From the NCBI GenBank assembly GCA_964473255.1, contig CAYYOT010000004.1:84502-148501 (forward strand): a stretch of 64,000 nt of DNA, written 5' to 3'. A program made the position numbers and the translations under genes. The stretch comes from Kuafuiihalomonas sp964473255 (lineage in GTDB: Bacteria > Myxococcota > Kuafuiibacteriia > Kuafuiibacteriales > Kuafuiibacteriaceae). The notes beneath the pieces are model-generated. The model was not told the origin of the DNA. It worked only from the letters and a program-made list of their open reading frames with translations, and did not search any database. This document shows, piece by piece, positions 49,943-58,245 of this stretch (within the stretch, counting starts at the first letter, position 1; every line of letters begins with the position of its first letter).

Positions 49943-51168
49943 AGGGACGTCACGGACCGGCGTTCTGGTTGCTTTTTCTGACGAGCTGCGACGGTTGTTT
50001 TGGTGACTCGACGGTCGCCGACGCCGTCGAGGCGGTCGCGCAGTGTACTTCGACCCGGGGCGACGTGCGCCGCCGCCTTTCCAGCGCGTCGGCCTGGACG
50101 AGCCTCCGCGCTGGAACCGACCTGTTCGCAGGAGACTGGGTTCAGACCGCGGCGGAGGCCAACGCTCAGGTGGCGTACGACGACGGGGCTCGGCTGTTCG
50201 TCGAGCCGGGGACGACGGTCGTCATCGAGCAGCCGAATCCCGAGGACGAAGAAGGCATGCGTCGAATCGCCGTGCGGGCGGGGTCCGTGCGCACCGGCCT
50301 GGTCGCCGACTCGAAGAAGGCGGTCCAGGTGCGCCTTCCGAGCGGGGAGACCATCGGGCTGAGCAGCGCCCAGTCCCGCCGCGCCGACGTTCGGATCGAA
50401 GTCGATGACGCGGGCAAAGCGGAAGTGGCCGTAACGCAGGGCACGGTCGCGCTCACGACATCGGCCGGGACCACGGTCGAGGTGGAGAGCGGCACGGCTC
50501 GCCGGGTAGAAGCGGATCGTGCGGGACCGCCCGAACCTCTGCCCCTTCCGCCGGACCCGGTCGAGCCCGGGCCGGGACCTCACTATGTCTCCCAGCCGCT
50601 CGGCTTGGCGTGGTCCACACCGGAGAGGAAGCGTACCTTCGAGGTCGAGCTCTCGAGCGACGAAGCACTGCTGAGCGTGGACCAGATGCTGACCACAGAG
50701 CGCCGAACGGTCGGTTGGACGCCGCCGCGAGCCGGTCGCTGGTACTGGCGCGTCGCCGCCATCGACGAGAAGGGTCGACACTCCCCACCATCGAGGACGA
50801 TCGCGGTCGACATCGTGGTCGACGACCGCCTGCGCCTGCTCCGCGCCCCGGCTGACGAGGCCGTCTATCGGGTATCGCGTGGCCCGGCCAAGGTCGACTT
50901 CCGATGGGATCCGCATCCGGAACGGGGCCCGTACACGCTGCTGGTTGCGGAGGACTCGAGTTTCGACACCATCGTCGTCCAGCGGGAGCTGGACGAGCCG
51001 TCGGCGTTCGTCTCGTTGGCGCCCGGAGCGTACTTCTGGGGCGTCCGCCGAACGCCGGACGCGTCGCCACTCTTCGTCGAGCCGTTTCGGCTTACCGTCG
51101 TACGAAAGCGCAGCGACCTGAAGGTTCCGGCGAAGCTCGACTGGGGTGGGAGTCAGAAGTCTCGCTGA
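49939..51168 (+). CDS. FecR-domain lipoprotein coupled to the hybrid kinase
   Basis: 409 residues. The TTG start at 49939 overlaps the kinase stop (TTGA) behind a GAGGGGGAAG ribosome site, so the proteins are made in linked amounts. A lipobox LFLTS-C anchors it. FecR-type beta-helix signatures follow: LRAGTDLFAGDWVQTAAEAN, ARLFVEPGTTVVIE, VQVRLPSGETIGL and AEVAVTQGTVALTTSAG. A Pro-rich linker leads to two fibronectin/Ig-like domains (RFYWRV-type strands: AGRWYWRVAAIDEKGRHSP, GAYFWGVRRTPDASP). It is a likely periplasmic or outer-membrane partner that could touch the kinase sensor; that link is inference. Confidence 0.82.
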   Translation: MKGRHGPAFWLLFLTSCDGCFGDSTVADAVEAVAQCTSTRGDVRRRLSSASAWTSLRAGTDLFAGDWVQTAAEANAQVAYDDGARLFVEPGTTVVIEQPNPEDEEGMRRIAVRAGSVRTGLVADSKKAVQVRLPSGETIGLSSAQSRRADVRIEVDDAGKAEVAVTQGTVALTTSAGTTVEVESGTARRVEADRAGPPEPLPLPPDPVEPGPGPHYVSQPLGLAWSTPERKRTFEVELSSDEALLSVDQMLTTERRTVGWTPPRAGRWYWRVAAIDEKGRHSPPSRTIAVDIVVDDRLRLLRAPADEAVYRVSRGPAKVDFRWDPHPERGPYTLLVAEDSSFDTIVVQRELDEPSAFVSLAPGAYFWGVRRTPDASPLFVEPFRLTVVRKRSDLKVPAKLDWGGSQKSR

Positions 51169-51175
51169 CGACGGC

Positions 51176-54100
51176 TCACGGATCACACGCCGGCAGGTAG
51201 TCGACGGTAATCTCGACACCCGGTCGAGCGAGGGTTTCGGTCGAGGTCAAGGTGAGCATCCGCGTGTCGCCGTCGTAGCTCCAGTTCGTCGTCTCCCCGT
51301 CCTGGGAGGGCACGGATGCGCCGTCCGCAAACAGACGAATGGAAGTCTCGTCGGCGGCTCGATCGAGCGGGAAAGAGCGACGGAGCCCCAACGACTCCGA
51401 ACCGATCCGCCTCATCTGCTCCGGGAACGCCTCCTCACACACGGAGTGGAGCGTTCCGCCACCCAGTCGCTCGACGAGTCTTTCGAAGCGGAAGCCATGG
51501 AACACCTCGCCGAACGAATCGATTCGGCACCCATCGACCGGGCCGACCAGCGCGGACGCCGTGGTATCGAAGCGACGCGGGTGGCCGCGTGCGTACCGAA
51601 AGGCATCGACGTAGACCGAGACGTCCTGAAAGTCCGAGGTATCGTCGATATTGTTGATGAAGACCAGGTGGAGATGGGAGTCGCGGCGGTGGATCTCCGA
51701 GTTCCAGTCGGACACGGGAAGCGGCGTCAAGGCGGCCCACATGGCATCGATGGCGGCTTCGAACGCGCCCGCTCCCGACACCTGTCTTTGGATCATGCCT
51801 TGGAACACGGCCTGCTCGGTCAAGGGGGACTCATCGCCATTGATGACGCGCCACTTGTCGTCGTGACTCCCGCCGACCGCGGGCACCGGACCGTTGGCCA
51901 GCAGGCCGCAGCCCCCGCCGTGGTTGTCCTGGCGAGGAAGGGCCGACAGGTCGTTTCCACAGGTGAAGGAATCGTCTCGCGAGTTGATGAATCCGATGTG
52001 GTAATCGATGCCCTCGGATTTGAGAGGGGCGCTGAAGTCCTGCCAGGTAGGCGCGATCTCCTGCATGAGATTGACCAGCAGCTGGTCCGGCATGTCCTGG
52101 TGCCAAGGCGTCGAGATGATGACGTCGGTCTGCGAGCGACCGGCCTGCACGAAACTCTCCTCTACCCGGCTCCCCACGGCCGCCGAGGCCAGCAGAGGGA
52201 TGATCAAGGGTTCGGGCTCGCCCTGAAGCATGATTTCCACCCGCGCCGAGAACGTCGCCGTGTCCAGCGCGGACGGACGCGACTTCACGGTGAAGACTTC
52301 GCGTCCCCCCCGGCGTGAAATCTGGAAAGGAGGCTCCGAAGACAATTCGAGAACGAATCCCGTCAGGTCGTTCCCTCGCAAGCGTACGTCGGTCACGGTG
52401 ATCGTGCTGTCCGTGTCGTTGATGATCGATGCCTCCTTCGAGTAGAAGGTGCATTCGGGTTCACCGGCGCGGAGATCCACGACATTCGGAGCCCGCATGA
52501 CGAATGCGCCGGGCTTGCTCTGCGTACCGGATAGAGGAATCTCGAACATCGAGTCTTCCTCGGTCGACGCGTAGAACTCGACCGTGCCGCCGAAACTCAG
52601 GTCGGCCGCCTCCAGCGGTCGGTCGGGCACGAAAGCGACCTCGAGGATCAGACTCTCGTTGCGAGGAATCGCGACCTCGTCCGGCGGATCCACCAGGTAG
52701 AAGGCATCGTCCGTATCGTCCAAGAGCTTGATGCCGTTGACCAGGCAGTTGGCGCTCTCATCGTTCGTGATGGACAAGTAGGCGCGGTTTTCGGTCAACG
52801 GCTCGGACTGCCCGAACACCAGATCGATGGAGGACAAGCGAAGCTCGCACAGCGGGAGATTTTGCGACTCCGCTGTCATCGGGAAGTCGAAGGAGAAGTC
52901 CGGGTTGCGGGGATCGGAGAACTCGGTGGTTTCGAAGACCGCTCGCGCTGGCTTGTCCCCGGCCGTCAGCGGAGCGCGGAAGAACATCTCCACTTCTCTC
53001 GATGCACCCGAAGCAATGACGAAGGTGACGTCTTCCGACGGCGAAAAGAAAGCACCGTCTTCCGTGCCTGCCTCGGGCTCGATGCGCATTCGTCCGGAGA
53101 ACTCGGTAGCTCCCGTGTTCGTGATCTGGATGCGTTCCCGCTTCAAGGTGTTGAAGCGAACGGACTGAAAGTCGAGCTGTTCGGGCTGGATGGTCAGCAC
53201 CGGGCGTCCGTGTCCGGCCTCGATCCCGAAGGACGAGGTGGGAAGGTCCGTGTTGTTGCTCGGGTCCCGCAGCAGAATGTCGAGCGTCTCCCCGTCGAGA
53301 TCCTCGCCGGGGATGAGGGCGGTCGGGTCGAACGTGATGAAGAAGTTGAACTCGGTTCCGCGGCCGAGGTCGACCGGCGGGACGTCGATGTCGTCGCGAA
53401 CGCGAACGCCGGTCGCGATCTCCAGCGGTGATTCGATGGCCGAAATCCGGACGTTGCTCAACGCCTCGCAGGTGACGGTGGCCGTGCCGGTCTCGGGCGG
53501 ATTGAGGTTACCGAGGTCGAGGACCTCGAGAGGCTCGTCCGACCCCTGCAGACGGCACTCGACCGGAGTCAGGAGCGGTCGCCCCAGCATCAGCACGTCG
53601 TAGGTGCACTCGGGACTCAGGCCTTCGCACAGTCCGACCCGCCAACGAGCCTGATCCGACGTGATCGCGTCCAGCGATGGTCCGTAGGTCACGTCGACAT
53701 CGATCGAGTCGCGCCCCAGCAGCGGATTTCCGCCCGAAAGACGATTCTGATCGTCGATGAGTCGCCCGACCGAGAAGTCCCCGGTGCCGGTCAACGCGTC
53801 GATCTGGGCCTCGCCTCCGCTGGCCTGCACGAAAACGTCCAGCGATCGGTCGAGCAGATTCGTGACCGTCAGCGTCAGCTCTTTGGGGCGCCCGACGAGC
53901 ACCTCCTCGAAGTCGAGCTGTTCCGGCTGGAGCACCAGCGCATCCTCGAGATTGACGGGAAGCGCGTTGACCGTGACGTCGGCCGACCGGTCGAGGTCGA
54001 AGCGCAGTCCGAGCACGGTCTCGACCCGAGTCCCGACCTCCGAGGCCTCGAAGGCCACCTCGAGACGGGTCGGTGTTCCCAGACCGATCGTCAGCGGCAG

Positions 54101-54361
54101 GGAACTCTCGATGGAAAACGCATAGCCGTCGCCGGTGAGGGCATCATCGGTCTCGATCGACTCCAGGATGATGGGCGCTGAACTTGCGTTCGTGATCTCG
54201 ATGGTGTCGACGACCCGGACGCCGACCGGGACACGGTCGAACGTGTAGGTCTCCGGTAACTCGAAGTCCCTGTCTTCTTGGTCGCCGGTCCCCCCTCCAC
54301 TGTCTCCACAGGCGGCGAGCAGAGCCCCGAGCGAGCAGGCGATTCCCCAGCGCGTTCGCAT
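51176..54361 (-). CDS. giant lipoprotein with ASH/choice-of-anchor-D repeats and C-terminal vWA-like domain
   Basis: 1061 residues with lipobox LLAA-C. From about residue 30 to 700 there are repeated ASH (ASPM-SPD2-Hydin)/choice-of-anchor-D type beta domains, for example QPEQLDFEEVLVGRPKELTL then TVTNLLD, and QPEQLDFQSVRFNTLKRERI then QITNTGATEF. The last 300 residues resemble a von Willebrand A-like domain (ISTPWHQDMPDQLLVNLM, DYHIGFINSRDDSFT, HLVFINNIDDTS). Cys pairs suggest disulfides. It is probably exposed on the cell surface or in the periplasm, anchored by lipid. It lies 182 bp from the divergent pcm gene and is convergent with the FecR-like gene. Confidence 0.83.
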   Translation of the reverse strand: MRTRWGIACSLGALLAACGDSGGGTGDQEDRDFELPETYTFDRVPVGVRVVDTIEITNASSAPIILESIETDDALTGDGYAFSIESSLPLTIGLGTPTRLEVAFEASEVGTRVETVLGLRFDLDRSADVTVNALPVNLEDALVLQPEQLDFEEVLVGRPKELTLTVTNLLDRSLDVFVQASGGEAQIDALTGTGDFSVGRLIDDQNRLSGGNPLLGRDSIDVDVTYGPSLDAITSDQARWRVGLCEGLSPECTYDVLMLGRPLLTPVECRLQGSDEPLEVLDLGNLNPPETGTATVTCEALSNVRISAIESPLEIATGVRVRDDIDVPPVDLGRGTEFNFFITFDPTALIPGEDLDGETLDILLRDPSNNTDLPTSSFGIEAGHGRPVLTIQPEQLDFQSVRFNTLKRERIQITNTGATEFSGRMRIEPEAGTEDGAFFSPSEDVTFVIASGASREVEMFFRAPLTAGDKPARAVFETTEFSDPRNPDFSFDFPMTAESQNLPLCELRLSSIDLVFGQSEPLTENRAYLSITNDESANCLVNGIKLLDDTDDAFYLVDPPDEVAIPRNESLILEVAFVPDRPLEAADLSFGGTVEFYASTEEDSMFEIPLSGTQSKPGAFVMRAPNVVDLRAGEPECTFYSKEASIINDTDSTITVTDVRLRGNDLTGFVLELSSEPPFQISRRGGREVFTVKSRPSALDTATFSARVEIMLQGEPEPLIIPLLASAAVGSRVEESFVQAGRSQTDVIISTPWHQDMPDQLLVNLMQEIAPTWQDFSAPLKSEGIDYHIGFINSRDDSFTCGNDLSALPRQDNHGGGCGLLANGPVPAVGGSHDDKWRVINGDESPLTEQAVFQGMIQRQVSGAGAFEAAIDAMWAALTPLPVSDWNSEIHRRDSHLHLVFINNIDDTSDFQDVSVYVDAFRYARGHPRRFDTTASALVGPVDGCRIDSFGEVFHGFRFERLVERLGGGTLHSVCEEAFPEQMRRIGSESLGLRRSFPLDRAADETSIRLFADGASVPSQDGETTNWSYDGDTRMLTLTSTETLARPGVEITVDYLPACDP

Positions 54362-54543
54362 GCCTCTATCTACGAAGCCCGAACCACTGTGCGCTAGCCC
54401 TCATTCATCGAGCTAAGGGTAAACAGGTACACGTTTTAACTTCGGCCCGGTCGGGAGATCCGACTCGGCCCGCGACGCGCTTGCGCGAAGGGCGCGGTGG
54501 CCGCGCTCCGACGACCGCGCACCGATCTGGTACACCTCGGTTC

Positions 54544-55281
54544 GTGCGCGGTGGACTGATCAGCGTGGCATCGGCGGTCATCGCGATGGGGGCGCCCCGC
54601 TGCTTTGCTTCCGAGCCCCCATCGAGGACGATCCAAGCCAAGATGCTGGTCGACCAGCTGGAGGCCGAAGGGATCGATGACCCGCGGGTGTTGAAGGCGA
54701 TCGCCCGGGTTCCTCGACACGAGTTCGTGCCCGCCGCTCATCGAAGCCGTGCCTACGATAACCGCCCCCTGCCCATCGGCCACGGGCAGACCATCTCTCA
54801 GCCCTACATCGTGGCCGCGATGACCAGCATGCTCAAACCCGAGCCGACCGACGTCATTCTCGAGATCGGCACCGGCTCCGGCTATCAAGCGGCCGTGCTG
54901 TCGCACCTGGTCAAGAGGGTCTACTCGATGGAGATCATTTCCGAGCTCGCGGAGCGAGCGCAAAAGGAGCTGAAGCGCCTCGGGTACGCGAACGTGGAGG
55001 TCGTACAGGGCAACGGCTATGCCGGACTCCCGGCTCATGCGCCGTACGACGGGATCATCGTGACCGCCGCTCCGCATGAGGTGCCCGAGGCCTTGGTCGA
55101 GCAACTCGCGGTCGGAGGACGCATGGTGATTCCGGTCGGTGAACCTCACGGCAAGCTGATGCTCATCGAAAAGACGCCGAAGGGCCTCCGCCAAACGGAG
55201 ATGCTCGACGTGTTGTTCGTCCCGATGACCGGAGACACCGACCCCGCGCCGCGCGCCCCCCCCTCGAGCACGCCCCGATGA
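54544..55281 (+). CDS. pcm: protein-L-isoaspartate O-methyltransferase, exported form
   Basis: 245 residues from GTG 54544, chosen because it starts a signal-like N-terminus (RGGLISVASAVIAMGAPRCF then ASEPPS) absent from cytosolic PIMT. The core is clear: ARVPRHEFVPAAHRSRAYDN, the substrate loop GHGQTISQPYIVAAM, the SAM motif VILEIGTGSGYQAAVLSHL, and DGIIVTAAPHEVPEALVEQL with GGRMVIPVG. The enzyme methylates L-isoaspartyl residues in damaged proteins using S-adenosylmethionine. Periplasmic export would be odd, since SAM is cytosolic; the leader may instead be a membrane tether or not be cleaved. Upstream is the divergent ASH lipoprotein. Confidence 0.9.
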   Translation: MRGGLISVASAVIAMGAPRCFASEPPSRTIQAKMLVDQLEAEGIDDPRVLKAIARVPRHEFVPAAHRSRAYDNRPLPIGHGQTISQPYIVAAMTSMLKPEPTDVILEIGTGSGYQAAVLSHLVKRVYSMEIISELAERAQKELKRLGYANVEVVQGNGYAGLPAHAPYDGIIVTAAPHEVPEALVEQLAVGGRMVIPVGEPHGKLMLIEKTPKGLRQTEMLDVLFVPMTGDTDPAPRAPPSSTPR

Positions 55282-55290
55282 CCGGGAAGC

Positions 55291-56550
55291 TCACAGCGTG
55301 ATGAGCATCCGCAGAGCACCGACGAGCGCCGTTTCCGCGGTCGGTACGTTCGCCGGCTCGACCACCAGCTGAACGTCGGGCTGTAGATACAGCCAAGGCG
55401 TCACCGGGAAGCGATAGGTGGCTTCGACGGCGACCTCCCAGGGAGGTCCGTCCACGGGTCGAGCGGCCGCCACCCCGATGCCCGCTCGGTCGGCGGTCAC
55501 GTTCGACACCAGTCCGGCATAGGCCAACCCACCGCCGAGGTAGGTATCGATGACGTTGCCCGTCTTCTGCGCGAAGCCTCCGCGGGCAAAGATACCCAAC
55601 CCCTCGAACGGTCGGCCGGTCTCCCGAAAGACCGCTTGCTCGACCAGAGCATAGACGCCGACCGTCCCGCGGTCTGACTCGCTCATTCCGGACTCGAAAT
55701 CGGTCGTGTACCCCCAAGCGCCGACGGCGTACTTGCCGTAGCGGCCGTAGTGGCGCTCTTCGGGGTCCGGGATCGTGCCGAATCGGCGTCGAACCACGTC
55801 GGTCGACGGAGCCGGTAGATTCAAGAGCGCCACCTCGCCGATCATGAAGACGCCCGCCGAGTCCCGGAAAGCCGGGCGCCGAAACCGCGACTCACCGGGG
55901 GGGATGCCGTTGGCAAGGGCGAAACGAGCCACGATGAACTCGAGCGGTCGAGCCTCGACGTAGCCGGTCAACGACGTAAAAGGAAAGGTCGACGGCCCGT
56001 TGGCTCCCGAGTTTCCCAGCTCGGCGCCCATTCCGAACGAGCTGTGTAGAAAAACCGCTCCCGCGGGAATCACGTCGAACTCGGAGTTCGTATCGAGAAT
56101 GCCCACCAACAGCTGAAGCCGGTCTTTGAAGAGCATCTGTGAGTAGTAAGCCTGGTACAGCCGCCACTGGTTGGGCGCGTCGATATTGTCCAAGGCTTGA
56201 AGGTCACCGACGAGTGAACTCGGAAAGCCGCCGTGCAGGTTGAGTCCGTGAAGGGCTATCGCCCCTCCCGGAATCCCCAGAAGGCGCTCGAGGTCGAGGT
56301 CGATGATCAGATCGATACTGCCCAGGACAACCGCCTTCTGCTCGAGGCCACCGGCCGCAGGCCCGATGACGTCGCCGGTATAGAAGATCCCGATGTCGAT
56401 ACCGTGTTCGATGAGCCACGCCCGCGCTCCTCCCCACTCCCCGGTCATTCGCGTTCGCTGCCATAGCGTCTCTGCAGCCTCCGACGTCGACGACGTCTCC
56501 CCCGACAGCGCGAGAAGCGACACGAAGCCGATCGCGGGCAAACCGGTCAA
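55291..56550 (-). CDS. oprB: OprB-family carbohydrate porin
   Basis: 419 residues from TTG 56550 (GGAG eight bases before). The signal segment is MTGLPAIGFVSLLALSG. Typical OprB features are present: the LWQRTRMTGEWGGARAWLIEHGI start, FYTGDVIGPAAGG, the conserved ALHGLNLHGG strand, QAYYSQMLFKDRLQLLVGIL, and YLQPDVQLVVEPA with ALRMLITL at the end. OprB porins form outer-membrane channels for sugars. It is the last gene of a minus-strand unit with a cytochrome-like protein and MltD. Confidence 0.88.
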   Translation of the reverse strand: MTGLPAIGFVSLLALSGETSSTSEAAETLWQRTRMTGEWGGARAWLIEHGIDIGIFYTGDVIGPAAGGLEQKAVVLGSIDLIIDLDLERLLGIPGGAIALHGLNLHGGFPSSLVGDLQALDNIDAPNQWRLYQAYYSQMLFKDRLQLLVGILDTNSEFDVIPAGAVFLHSSFGMGAELGNSGANGPSTFPFTSLTGYVEARPLEFIVARFALANGIPPGESRFRRPAFRDSAGVFMIGEVALLNLPAPSTDVVRRRFGTIPDPEERHYGRYGKYAVGAWGYTTDFESGMSESDRGTVGVYALVEQAVFRETGRPFEGLGIFARGGFAQKTGNVIDTYLGGGLAYAGLVSNVTADRAGIGVAAARPVDGPPWEVAVEATYRFPVTPWLYLQPDVQLVVEPANVPTAETALVGALRMLITL

Positions 56551-56583
56551 CGTGAGTTCTCCGTAGCTCGACCGCTGCCGGGG

Positions 56584-58245
56584 TCAAAGCCGAGTGGCGT
56601 CCTCTGTACCGCGAGGAATCCGGAGCTCGTCGCCCGGCTGCAGGACATCGTCCACGGTCATGTCGTTGGCGCGGCACAACGACTCGATGGTGATCTGGTA
56701 GCGGTGCGCAACCGACCACCAAGACTCGCCGGGCCGCACGACGTGTTCCGAGGGACGAGGACCCGACGCGCGGTCTCGACGTGGGGATGCGACCCGGGAG
56801 GTCGAGCGCGCATGCGCCAGTCGACGCGGACCGCCCTGATAGATCCGCAGGCGTGACCCGATCGACAGCACCTGATTTCGTCGAAGCCCGTTCCACCGGC
56901 AGAGGTCGGAGATGCTCACGTCGTAGCGTCGCGCGATGCGCCAGAGCGAATCGCCGGACCGGACCCGATAGCGGACGAGTCGAACCGGCTGGGGGCCGTA
57001 CGTCGCCGGCCGATACGCCAGCGCGGGAGGCTTACGCACGGGGACACTCTTCGCTCGCTCTCGCGGCACGGGGACGACGACCTCGTCGAAGTCGAGAAAC
57101 TGGTCAGGCTCGATGCGATTGAAGGCAAGGATCGCATCTGGGGTCGTCCGGTAGCGGCGAGCTACGCCGGCCAGGGAGTCGTCGGTTCGAAGCTCGTGAT
57201 AGCGATACACGAATGGCTCCGCTCTCAGGGCTTGCTCGAGAGCCGCCGCGCACGTCGCGGTCAAGCCGGCGGGAATCCGGACGATCCAAGACTCGGCCGG
57301 AGGCGTGACGCCGCAGCGGAGCGCGGGATTGAGCGCTCGGAGCTGGCTCTCGTCCACCTCGGCGCAGGCAGCAGCCAGGTGCTGCAGACTCACGGAACGA
57401 GTGGTGGTTCGAACGTCCCAGTCGAGCGGCGGGAGGTACTCGACGGAGGTCAACCCAAAGGCTTCGGGGTTCTTCGAAACGCGAGCCGCGGCCATGATCT
57501 TCGGGATGTAGTGCTTCGTTTCTCGGCGAAGGTACGGCCGCTCGGAGAGGATCCAGAAATCATCGCTTCCGTAGCGCCGGATGGCTCGGTTCACTTTGCC
57601 GGCACCGGCGTTGTACGCGGCCATCGCCAGGAACCAGTCGCCATACGCGGCGTACAGGTCGCGCAGATGGCGCGCCGCTGCATCGGTCGCGATCTCGAAA
57701 TCTCGACGCTCGTCGACCCAGAAGCCGATCCGAAGGCCATAGCTTCGTCCGGTCGATGCCATGAACTGCCAGGGACCAACCGCAGCCGCGCGCGAGTAGG
57801 CCGAGGTCGAAAAGCCGCTTTCGACCATGGCCAGGAACACCAGGTCGCGGGGAAGGTCGTACCGGTCGAGGATCGCCCAGAAGAGGGGGACGTATCGCGT
57901 GGTCCGGGCGAGCCAGGTCCGGAAGCTCTTCTGGCCGCGGCCCGAGAGAAAGTCGATCCAGTAGTCGATCCGTTCGTGTTCACCGGGCGGGAGGTCGGAG
58001 TCGGTGACCGTCCCGGTCTCCACCCAGAGGGGTCGGACGGTTTCCGTGAACCGGACCGGCTCGTCGGGCTCCATCGACTCGGCCATGAGAAAGCCTGACG
58101 ACGTGGCGGTCTCGGTCACGGTGGCCGTCGACGCTTCGACGGACGCCTCGACGGACGCCACCGGCGGCGGAATCTGCCTCGAGGAGTCGGCCGTCGCACA
58201 CCCGCTCACCGCGGCGAAGATCAGGAAGACGCCGAATCTCCTCAA
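56584..58245 (-). CDS. mltD: MltD-type lytic transglycosylase lipoprotein with three LysM domains
   Basis: 553 residues. The TTG start at 58245 overlaps the cytochrome gene's stop (TTGA) behind GGGAGGA. A lipobox FAAVSG-C anchors it. The soluble-transglycosylase (SLT) domain spans about 110-260: MVESGFSTSAYSRAAAVGPW carries the catalytic Glu, followed by QFMASTGRSYGL and AMAAYNAGAGKV. Three LysM-like modules follow (YHELRTDDSLAGVARRYRT, YRVRSGDSLWRIARRYDVSI, HVVRPGESWWSVAHRYQITI). It cleaves peptidoglycan glycans. A 553-residue lipoprotein with three LysM fits MltD. Confidence 0.92.
   Translation of the reverse strand: MRRFGVFLIFAAVSGCATADSSRQIPPPVASVEASVEASTATVTETATSSGFLMAESMEPDEPVRFTETVRPLWVETGTVTDSDLPPGEHERIDYWIDFLSGRGQKSFRTWLARTTRYVPLFWAILDRYDLPRDLVFLAMVESGFSTSAYSRAAAVGPWQFMASTGRSYGLRIGFWVDERRDFEIATDAAARHLRDLYAAYGDWFLAMAAYNAGAGKVNRAIRRYGSDDFWILSERPYLRRETKHYIPKIMAAARVSKNPEAFGLTSVEYLPPLDWDVRTTTRSVSLQHLAAACAEVDESQLRALNPALRCGVTPPAESWIVRIPAGLTATCAAALEQALRAEPFVYRYHELRTDDSLAGVARRYRTTPDAILAFNRIEPDQFLDFDEVVVPVPRERAKSVPVRKPPALAYRPATYGPQPVRLVRYRVRSGDSLWRIARRYDVSISDLCRWNGLRRNQVLSIGSRLRIYQGGPRRLAHARSTSRVASPRRDRASGPRPSEHVVRPGESWWSVAHRYQITIESLCRANDMTVDDVLQPGDELRIPRGTEDATRL

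Noticed and set aside
49615..51219. 534-codon minus-strand open frame
   Set aside because: Antisense to the kinase 3' end and the FecR-like gene, which have clear domains and coupled starts.
54362..54543. Possible promoter in the 182-bp divergent gap before pcm
   Set aside because: The segment is less GC-rich around 54400-54445, but no convincing -35/-10 or -24/-12 pair was found.
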